Part shown: positions 1 through 4,415 of the stretch, piece by piece
How positions within the stretch are numbered: the first letter of the stretch is position 1
Layout of the letters: every line of letters begins with the position of its first letter
From: GCA-2737595 sp037138535
GTDB lineage: Bacteria > Actinomycetota > Actinomycetes > Nanopelagicales > Nanopelagicaceae
Length of the DNA stretch: 5,526 nt
Assembly: GCA_037138535.1 (NCBI GenBank)
Contig: JBAXIG010000090.1
Coordinates: forward strand, 1-5,526
Direction of reading: 5' to 3'
Program-made: the position numbers and the translations under genes
The notes under the pieces: generated by a model
Database searches by the model: none
Told to the model about the DNA's origin: nothing
The model's input: only the letters and a program-made list of their open reading frames with translations

Positions 1-931
1 ACATGATCGCGAAGTCGGTGGATTGCGGAGGATGGATGTACTTCTCCGAGATTGATTTTGCTTGAATCTTGATGGCTTTTTCAATCTCTTTCCCGGCCGC
101 ATCCATCTCTTCGACATTGCCGCTCTCCTGGGCAAGGAGAAGGCGCTCATAATCTTCTTGAGGGAATTTGGAGTCGATGGGTAAGTACACGACATCGCCT
201 TCAGTGACGCCAGGAAGTTTGATCGCATACTCAACCACGTCACGTGTGCCAGGAACGATGGAAACATTCATGTCGTACTGCTCGCGGGTGAGCATGTCTT
301 CCAATTGACGGCCGAGCTGTACTTCGCCCCATCCACCACGACTCTTTACGTTAGTAAGGACGCGTTTGAGATCGCCCACACCAGTGGCAAGGGATTGCAT
401 CTCACCGAGGCCTTTATGTACGGCTTCGAGTTTGTCGCTGACTTGCTTAAAGGATTCGCCGAGGCGGGCCTCGAGAGTCTTCTGCAACTTCTCGTCAACT
501 GTTTCGCGCATCTTCTCGAGCTTCTCTTCGTTGCCTTTACGCAAGGTTTCTAATTCAAGACGAAGAGTCTCTCGCAGTTCGCTCTGCTTCTTCTCGTTGG
601 ACTCGGTGAGTAAGCGAATCTTCTCTTCCACGTCGCTAAGAGAAATCTTAAGGGATTTCTCGAGCGCTGCTCGCCCATTCTCAGCATCTTCTCGGGTGTG
701 CTTTCCGTTGATATCGAGGGATTCTCTGAACTTGCCGAGACGCTCTTCGATGGTGGTGTTGTTGTGAGTCATGGTGGAACGAAGTTCGTCGCGATGAAGT
801 GCCAGCGTGGGCGTAATGGCCTCGGCCAGTTTACTATCTGACACCGCAGCAGGGGAGGCACTCTTCTTGGTAAGTAGCACGAGGGTGATCGCGATATTCA
901 CGGCGATCAAGGCGAGCAGAACGAAATTCAT
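1..931 (-). CDS. rmuC: DNA recombination protein RmuC, N-terminal 310 codons (C-terminus beyond left edge)
   Basis: RmuC is a membrane-anchored, coiled-coil protein with a PD-(D/E)XK nuclease-like core; in E. coli its loss raises inversion between short inverted repeats, so it is thought to restrain DNA rearrangement. Seen here: a hydrophobic N-terminal anchor (residues about 3-20), a long charged Glu/Lys-rich coiled coil (about 45-175), then the family core with GVGDLKRVLTNVKSRGGWGE (184-203), VVEYAIKLPG (232-241) and LPIDSKFP (250-257). E234, D253 and K255 fit the nuclease-like signature by position, but their catalytic role is inferred. The ATG at 931 starts the anchor directly and is preceded by a G-run (GGGGGAAAT) as a weak Shine-Dalgarno site; TAAGGT at 966-961 is a possible -10. 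The reading frame stays open to base 1; roughly a quarter to a third of a usual RmuC is missing. The terminator upstream suggests it is transcribed independently of the phoX-like gene. Confidence 0.93.
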   Translation of the reverse strand, partial: MNFVLLALIAVNIAITLVLLTKKSASPAAVSDSKLAEAITPTLALHRDELRSTMTHNNTTIEERLGKFRESLDINGKHTREDAENGRAALEKSLKISLSDVEEKIRLLTESNEKKQSELRETLRLELETLRKGNEEKLEKMRETVDEKLQKTLEARLGESFKQVSDKLEAVHKGLGEMQSLATGVGDLKRVLTNVKSRGGWGEVQLGRQLEDMLTREQYDMNVSIVPGTRDVVEYAIKLPGVTEGDVVYLPIDSKFPQEDYERLLLAQESGNVEEMDAAGKEIEKAIKIQAKSISEKYIHPPQSTDFAIM

Positions 932-982
932 ATTTCCCCCAGGTCAAAAGGACTGCTCATACCTTATCCCCCCGGCAAAGGA

Positions 983-1027
983 AAAGTCCGGTGGATGATC
1001 CCCCTGTTGGAGCACCCACCGGACTTT
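983..1027 (-). terminator. Rho-independent terminator of the phoX-like gene
   Basis: A perfect 12-bp inverted repeat (AAAGTCCGGTGG at 983-994, CCACCGGACTTT at 1016-1027) encloses a 21-base loop. Read on the minus strand the hairpin lies 28 bases after the phoX-like stop codon and is followed by a T-rich tail (the stem's last Ts run into TTTTCCTTT, about 985-977). Position, stem and tail fit an intrinsic terminator for transcription coming from the phoX-like gene. The loop is longer than usual, though a 3-bp inner stem (999-1001 with 1009-1011) could shorten it. Confidence 0.75.
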
Positions 1028-1054
1028 ATGTAACGCCGTCTTCCCTACCCTGGT

Positions 1055-2713
1055 TTAGCCGGCGAAGACTGTTGCCCAATCAGAGATCTTCATCAGGTAG
1101 TACTGACCACCTTCGACAGCCTCAGCTTGGATTTGTGCAATGTTTGCACCTTTCGCCAAGTCGGGGCGAGAGAGTGCGATGGGGGCATGTACTTGGGCGT
1201 CGAACATGAAGTAAGACGCACCATCACCCTTGTTGAGAATTGAAGTAATGGAAATTACTCCACTAGATTCTTCATCTTTTGTGATGAACTTGGAGGCGCC
1301 CACTTTGAAGTACTGCTCATCGAATTGACCGATGACGGCCATCTTTCCGTCAGAGATTCGGTAAGCGACGAGACGAGAAACCAAGTCATTATTGCCTGGA
1401 TCTTCTTGGAGGATGAGGTAACCCTTTGGATCGACCGTCAGGTTATCTGGCTTGCCGAGAAGAGGAGTCTCGGTGCCATTTAGTAGCATCTCCAATTGGC
1501 CACCGAGCGTTGGATTAGCTACATCGGTGAAAGTGAAGCGCCAAAGAGCACCACCGTCGCGCGAAACAGTTGGTGTAGCAGGGTTGGAGGCAGTTGCGCC
1601 AGCATCCTTGTTCGACTCAGTAGTGAGGAAGTAGTAGACATTGGGATTATTTGGATCGAATTCCCCATCCTCAATGCGAGCGAAGGTACTTCCACCGATC
1701 TGTGCTTCCATGGTGGTGCCGCTCTTGTCGGGATTCCAGCCAATCTTTGTGAAATTGGCAGGAGTCTTCTTGTTCTTTCCAATTTCGGTGCGGAAGATGT
1801 TGTCGGTCTTTGCCGAAGGCACATTGAGCACGTAGAGATCGCCGTTTTGGAGGCCAGCCTTATCTGCGAAGGTGGCACCGTCGCTCTGCTTAGTTCCCAC
1901 ATACATGTACAACTGGGAAGAGGTTGCGGAGCCGTCCTCATCGCCCAACATCACAGTCTTCTTTTTTGTAGCACTGGCTGGAGCAGGCGTGTAGTTCTCC
2001 CACGATGCAAGTCCGAGGCGTGGAAGTTGAATTGCTTGACCATCCATGTTGATGGCAAAGTATCGGGACCAGTCTCCACTCTCTTCACCGGTGAAGTAAA
2101 CCGCACCGTCATAGCCGTACTTCACTAGGCTTGTAGTGGTCTTTTTGCCTACCTTCGTGGTCACGTTCTCTGAGTAGCTGAACGTTCCTGCTGGTGCCAA
2201 ATTTGACGAGCAGAAGCGGCTCAAACCATTCGTGAAAAGTGGCGCTCCGTAGGAGTCCTTATAGGGGGTGCTCACTGGGAAAGAGAGGTGCCAGTCGTTA
2301 GTGAATTGATCGAGAATATAGGAGTAGTAAGAGATTGACTTGACCAATGGCGAGACACTTGTAACGGCGTTGGTGGTGGGATTATAAATTATTTTAGAAA
2401 CTGAGGAAGAGTAGACTCCACTATCTTTTGCTGCAGCCACGGCTTCTGGCTGTGAGGTTGAGATTTCGTGGTTGGAGAAAAGTGTGATTGTGCCATCTGC
2501 GTTTGCCATGGCGCCGAGGCCATCTGGGGTGCCACGAAGCACTGTGCCGCCGATCGTGTCACCTGATGTTGCGAATGGCGTGATTGTCACCGCGCTATTC
2601 GTTGAGACAACATAGGTAGGTGTGGCCGAATCGATTGCGGAAGCGTTCACCGTGAATGCACCAATTGCAAAGGTGGTCAAAGTAGCGGATGCAACTATGG
2701 AGCGAATGCGCAT
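1055..2713 (-). CDS. Secreted PhoX/DUF839-family protein (alkaline phosphatase PhoX-like)
   Basis: The 552-residue protein belongs to the PhoX (formerly DUF839) family, whose characterised members are extracytoplasmic Ca/Fe-dependent alkaline phosphatases that release phosphate from organic esters. Family-type blocks seen in order: PDGLGA (63-68) and LFSNHE (78-83), LSRFCSSNL (164-172) with the only cysteine (C168), YFTGEES (206-212), INMDG (221-225), MLGDEDGS (255-262), QLYMYVG (267-273), FARIEDGEFD (344-353), LWRFTF (390-395), KPDNLTVD (421-428), QEDPGN (436-441) and FDAQVHA (504-510). The acidic residues and C168 are plausible metal ligands, but I could not align them to the PhoX structure. 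Residues 1-26 are a Sec-type signal with an ASA cleavage site; there is no twin-arginine motif, whereas characterised PhoX enzymes are Tat-exported. The ATG at 2713 is supported by AGGAG six bases upstream. A terminator follows the stop. The family assignment is firm; phosphatase activity is inferred, since DUF839 includes uncharacterised branches. Confidence 0.9.
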   Translation of the reverse strand: MRIRSIVASATLTTFAIGAFTVNASAIDSATPTYVVSTNSAVTITPFATSGDTIGGTVLRGTPDGLGAMANADGTITLFSNHEISTSQPEAVAAAKDSGVYSSSVSKIIYNPTTNAVTSVSPLVKSISYYSYILDQFTNDWHLSFPVSTPYKDSYGAPLFTNGLSRFCSSNLAPAGTFSYSENVTTKVGKKTTTSLVKYGYDGAVYFTGEESGDWSRYFAINMDGQAIQLPRLGLASWENYTPAPASATKKKTVMLGDEDGSATSSQLYMYVGTKQSDGATFADKAGLQNGDLYVLNVPSAKTDNIFRTEIGKNKKTPANFTKIGWNPDKSGTTMEAQIGGSTFARIEDGEFDPNNPNVYYFLTTESNKDAGATASNPATPTVSRDGGALWRFTFTDVANPTLGGQLEMLLNGTETPLLGKPDNLTVDPKGYLILQEDPGNNDLVSRLVAYRISDGKMAVIGQFDEQYFKVGASKFITKDEESSGVISITSILNKGDGASYFMFDAQVHAPIALSRPDLAKGANIAQIQAEAVEGGQYYLMKISDWATVFAG

Positions 2714-2719
2714 TTAGAT

Positions 2720-2724
2720 CTCCT
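2720..2724 (-). promoter_or_regulatory. Ribosome binding site of the phoX-like gene
   Basis: AGGAG on the minus strand, six bases before the ATG at 2713. It fixes the start, and it contrasts with the divergent gene, which has no such site. Confidence 0.8.
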
Positions 2725-2763
2725 GTTGTTTGGTTTGAGTGGATCTGGTTGAGAGTGAATCTC

Positions 2764-2785
2764 TTCAAGGTTAAGGAAAGATGAA
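2764..2785 (-). promoter_or_regulatory. Possible Pho-box-like pair of 11-mers upstream of the phoX-like gene
   Basis: On the minus strand two abutting 11-mers, TTCATCTTTCC (2785-2775) and TTAACCTTGAA (2774-2764), repeat the core TTMAYCTT with an 11-base period. PhoB/PhoP-type response regulators bind direct repeats with this period, and a phoX homologue is a classic target. A further TTCAC core lies at 2759-2755 but is out of the 11-base phase. The match to any known consensus is loose and no clear -10 follows at the expected distance, so this is only a candidate. Confidence 0.35.
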
Positions 2786-2818
2786 TGGCTGCTGTGTATC
2801 CCGTAAACTCGAATGAAA

Positions 2819-2836
2819 TTTGGCTGACGTGCCAAA
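2819..2836. promoter_or_regulatory. Palindromic operator candidate TTTGGC-N6-GCCAAA
   Basis: Perfect 6-bp inverted arms (2819-2824 and 2831-2836) flank TGACGT. The palindrome overlaps the first unit of the 16-bp tandem repeat and sits in the divergent gap, about 105 bases upstream of the phoX-like start and 117 upstream of the Rieske start. The shape is typical of a dimeric repressor or activator site. The regulator is unknown. Confidence 0.45.
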
Positions 2837-2856
2837 CGATTGACGTACCAAACAAT
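2825..2856. repeat. Tandem 16-bp direct repeat in the divergent intergenic region
   Basis: TGACGTGCCAAACGAT (2825-2840) is followed at once by TGACGTACCAAACAAT (2841-2856); 14 of 16 positions agree. Two adjacent near-identical units between divergent genes suggest cooperative binding of a regulator. On the minus strand a possible -10 (GATACA, about 2801-2796) lies downstream of the repeats, which would place them near or upstream of the -35 of the phoX-like gene. Confidence 0.6.
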
Positions 2857-2870
2857 GGGTCTCGCCGGCA

Positions 2871-2885
2871 CGAAGCGCTTCTTCG
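2871..2885. repeat. Short palindrome GAAGCGCTTC with overlapping CGAAG/CTTCG hairpin
   Basis: GAAGCGCTTC (2872-2881) is a perfect 10-bp palindrome; CGAAG (2871-2875) and CTTCG (2881-2885) also pair around a 5-base loop. It lies between the tandem repeat and the Rieske start, so an operator role is possible. There is no T-tract on either side to suggest termination. Confidence 0.3.
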
Positions 2886-2940
2886 AACTCTTAGTTGTTA
2901 CTGTTCATGTGATAGCCACCCTTAGGTAACTTTCTCGTTT

Positions 2941-2946
2941 TAGCGT
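2941..2946 (+). promoter_or_regulatory. -10 element for leaderless transcription of the Rieske gene
   Basis: TAGCGT (TANNNT form) ends exactly seven bases before the ATG at 2953, which would place transcription start on the A of that codon. No Shine-Dalgarno sequence is present upstream, and leaderless mRNAs are common in Actinobacteria. No good -35 is visible. An alternative -10, TAACTT at 2927-2932 with TTCATG 17 bases upstream, would give a leader of about 14 bases. Confidence 0.5.
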
Positions 2947-2952
2947 GTGGCG

Positions 2953-3540
2953 ATGGATGAGTTGTCGCGGCGCCGATGGATATCGGGCCTGCTTGGAGTG
3001 ATGCTGACGGCGATCACCGGGGCGGCGCATGCTGCCGCGGGCCCCACCTTGATGCCAAAGCGCGCGGGCCAGGCCATCATCTGGCGCGGACGCAAGTACA
3101 CAGCCATCAAGTCGGGAAAGAAATTGGTCTGGGATAAAGGAGTGCCGCTCCCGGCCGCGCAGCCAAGCGCCACACCGACGCCCTCCTCGACTCGTACGGT
3201 GAAATCTCAGATGGGCGAGATTGTGTTGGCATCAACCAGTGCAGTTGCCACGGGGGAGAGCAAGATCATCGGCTACAAGGATTTGCTAGGTGTGACCAAG
3301 AATTACGTCGTTACCCGCGCATTCGATGGTCTCCGAGCATTTGATACCACCTGTACACACGAAGGTTGCGCCGTCGAGTTAGCGGCAAATCAACTCGCCT
3401 GCTTCTGTCACTTGTCCTACTTCGATCGGATGAGTGGCGAGGCCCTCTCTGGCCCAGCCAGGAAACCTTTATTGAGTTATCCGGTCAGAGAGTCAAATGG
3501 TCAAATTCTGGTCACTGACAAAATCTATTCGTTGGTTTAG
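2953..3540 (+). CDS. Tat-exported Rieske [2Fe-2S] domain protein
   Basis: This 195-residue protein carries a C-terminal Rieske electron-transfer domain. Box I is CTHEGC (134-139) and box II is CFCHLS (150-155): C134, H136, C150 and H153 would hold the [2Fe-2S] cluster, and C139 with C152 match the disulfide pair of bc1/b6f-type Rieske domains. FDRMSGEALSGPA and a YPV strand complete the fold. Residues 1-27 form a twin-arginine signal (SRRRWIS, 5-11; hydrophobic stretch; AHA cleavage site), fitting export of a folded cluster protein. Between signal and domain lie a basic stretch with WRGRKYTAIKSGKKLVWDKG (44-63) and a Pro/Ser/Thr linker (about 66-81). No other transmembrane helix is seen, so after cleavage it should be soluble or wall-associated. 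No cytochrome b or dioxygenase partner is in the window, so the electron partner is unknown. I chose ATG 2953 over the in-frame GTG at 2947 because of the leaderless -10 spacing; the GTG would add two residues. Confidence 0.9.
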   Translation: MDELSRRRWISGLLGVMLTAITGAAHAAAGPTLMPKRAGQAIIWRGRKYTAIKSGKKLVWDKGVPLPAAQPSATPTPSSTRTVKSQMGEIVLASTSAVATGESKIIGYKDLLGVTKNYVVTRAFDGLRAFDTTCTHEGCAVELAANQLACFCHLSYFDRMSGEALSGPARKPLLSYPVRESNGQILVTDKIYSLV

Positions 3541-3573
3541 TTGCAAACTCTAGGTTTAGAGCGAGGGCGCGAC

Positions 3574-3579
3574 TAACCT
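3574..3579 (+). promoter_or_regulatory. -10 element for leaderless transcription of the small membrane protein gene
   Basis: TAACCT ends exactly seven bases before the ATG at 3586, with no Shine-Dalgarno sequence between. This is the same geometry as at the Rieske gene and suggests separate leaderless transcription even though the gap to the Rieske stop is only 45 bases. The -35 region (TAGGTT, 3551-3556) is poor. Confidence 0.5.
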
Positions 3580-3585
3580 TCTTTC

Positions 3586-4146
3586 ATGAAGGCGAAATCG
3601 GTCTGGCTGCGAAGCCCCTTCGGTGATCCGAAGAAGACAGAGTTCAAAGTAAGTGCCACCGAAATTTCGCTGGGAAATTTTGTTGTGCCTACGGATGATG
3701 TGGCGTCGTGCAAAGTTAGATACGCGAATAAATGGCTTGGGTCGCTCAATATGGCTGTCGGACTAATTCTCGGTGGTTGGTTTCTCTACGAAGTAAGTTC
3801 TTTTCTCATCCGCTTGCTTACTGCATTTAATGTTGCCGGGACTCCTGGGGTAGATGAAGCAGCCACCCGTGCATCCATGGTAGAACTTCTACAGAAGTTG
3901 CATCTCCGGGCATCGACGACTGATGAGCAGCAAACCCTGTTAGCGTTGTATCTCTATATTTTTATTCTCGTCTACGGAATATTTATTGCACCGAATATTT
4001 TCAAACCCCGCATCGTGCTCACTTCACGTGGGGGTAGTGTCGTCGAAGTGCCGTATCGCCTCCTGCGTCCACGCAAGTTCGCTAAGACTCTGGCCGCAGC
4101 TCGTAAAGTGGTGAAGCGTAATAAAAAAGTGCCTTCCAAGCGTTAG
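3586..4146 (+). CDS. Small two-helix membrane protein of unknown function
   Basis: I do not recognise a named family. The 186-residue protein has a soluble N-terminal part (1-50) of beta character, with FKVSATEISLGNFVVPTDDV (20-39) followed by a Trp (W50), then a hydrophobic segment (about 52-79), a polar loop rich in Asp, Glu and Thr (about 86-115), and a second hydrophobic segment (about 118-138). A C-terminal part follows with IVLTSRGGSVVEVPYRLL (143-160) and a very basic tail (Lys/Arg-rich, about 161-186). The two soluble parts look like the halves of one PH-like beta fold interrupted by a helical hairpin, as in small actinobacterial membrane families such as DUF6232; this is an impression from pattern, not an alignment. 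Both ends would face the cytoplasm given the basic tail, with the acidic loop outside. The open frame, the leaderless start and the coherent protein pattern support a real gene. Confidence 0.8.
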   Translation: MKAKSVWLRSPFGDPKKTEFKVSATEISLGNFVVPTDDVASCKVRYANKWLGSLNMAVGLILGGWFLYEVSSFLIRLLTAFNVAGTPGVDEAATRASMVELLQKLHLRASTTDEQQTLLALYLYIFILVYGIFIAPNIFKPRIVLTSRGGSVVEVPYRLLRPRKFAKTLAAARKVVKRNKKVPSKR

Positions 4147-4253
4147 TCCTTTGTTTGTATGACACATGTACTATCTGGATATTGGGCCTTTCGTCAGGCT
4201 AAACCAGCTCACATTTTCACTCCAAAGAGCCCTGCTGGCCGGCAAGGAATCGT

Positions 4254-4275
4254 GGGGTATACCCCCCAATATTGG
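4254..4275. promoter_or_regulatory. Two abutting perfect palindromes upstream of the surface-protein gene
   Basis: GGGGTATACCCC (4254-4265) is immediately followed by CCAATATTGG (4266-4275). The second can be extended with one mismatch on each side into the C-run of the first (4263-4278), so they share bases. The loopless symmetry suits protein binding more than an RNA hairpin. C/G-tract sites with TACCC halves recall CsoR/RcnR-type metal-sensor operators, but the half-site order here is not the usual one and no such regulator is in the window. Confidence 0.45.
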
Positions 4276-4277
4276 AG

Positions 4278-4299
4278 GCGGGGAGTGATCCGGCCCCGC
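4278..4299 (+). repeat. GC-rich hairpin GCGGGG-N10-CCCCGC
   Basis: Perfect 6-bp arms (4278-4283 and 4294-4299) enclose a 10-base loop. It lies about 130 bases after the small membrane protein gene and is not followed by a clean T-run (TGAAGTTTCAATGTTT), so it is a poor intrinsic terminator. It could be a 5' leader structure or part of the palindrome cluster just upstream. Confidence 0.4.
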
Positions 4300-4350
4300 T
4301 GAAGTTTCAATGTTTGCCCACGCTCAATATCTTGTCATTACAAGTCAAAT

Positions 4351-4400
4351 CCGGACATAGCCGGACTCGACCTGGCAAGAGCTCTAGAGACGTCTAGAGA
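4351..4400. repeat. Two pairs of short repeats at 10-base spacing before the surface-protein gene
   Basis: CCGGAC occurs at 4351 and 4361, and TCTAGAGA at 4383 and 4393, each pair with a 10-base period (one helical turn). The TCTAGAGA units contain the palindrome TCTAGA, and AGACGTCT (4388-4395) is a further palindrome across their junction. The second pair ends five bases before the Shine-Dalgarno site, so it would be in the mRNA leader unless transcription starts downstream. Confidence 0.4.
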
Positions 4401-4404
4401 ATTG

Positions 4405-4409
4405 AGGAG
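4405..4409 (+). promoter_or_regulatory. Ribosome binding site deciding the GTG start at 4416
   Basis: AGGAG lies six bases before GTG 4416. The next in-frame candidate, ATG 4428, has no such site at a proper distance, so the GTG is preferred. Confidence 0.8.
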
Positions 4410-4415
4410 CAACGC

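Noticed and set aside
305..767. Plus-strand open frames over the rmuC coiled-coil region
   Set aside because: The minus-strand frame gives an unmistakable RmuC; the Ser/Leu/Phe-rich plus-strand translations are the complement of Glu/Lys-rich coiled-coil codons.
1496..2128. 210-codon open frame on the plus strand, antisense to the phoX-like gene
   Set aside because: It lies wholly inside a gene with strong family motifs on the other strand, its translation has no recognisable domain, and it has no promoter or ribosome site; it is a shadow frame.
2947..2952. GTG at 2947 as the Rieske start
   Set aside because: It has no Shine-Dalgarno site, sits directly against the TAGCGT hexamer, and would lie upstream of the transcription start predicted at ATG 2953. 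It cannot be fully excluded.
3548..3561. CTCTA/TAGAG hairpin after the Rieske gene as a terminator
   Set aside because: The stem is only five base pairs, AT-containing, and no T-run follows.
4186..4247. Hairpins GCCT-N6-AGGC (4186-4199) and a bulged stem at 4231-4247 as terminator of the small membrane protein gene
   Set aside because: Stems are four and six pairs, the latter bulged, and neither is followed by a T-tract. No convincing terminator was found for this gene.
4240..4415. A riboswitch (c-di-AMP/ydaO-like) in the leader of the surface-protein gene
   Set aside because: G-rich pieces and CCGCTGA superficially recalled the motif, but I could not place the conserved core helices; the structure is better described as separate palindromes.
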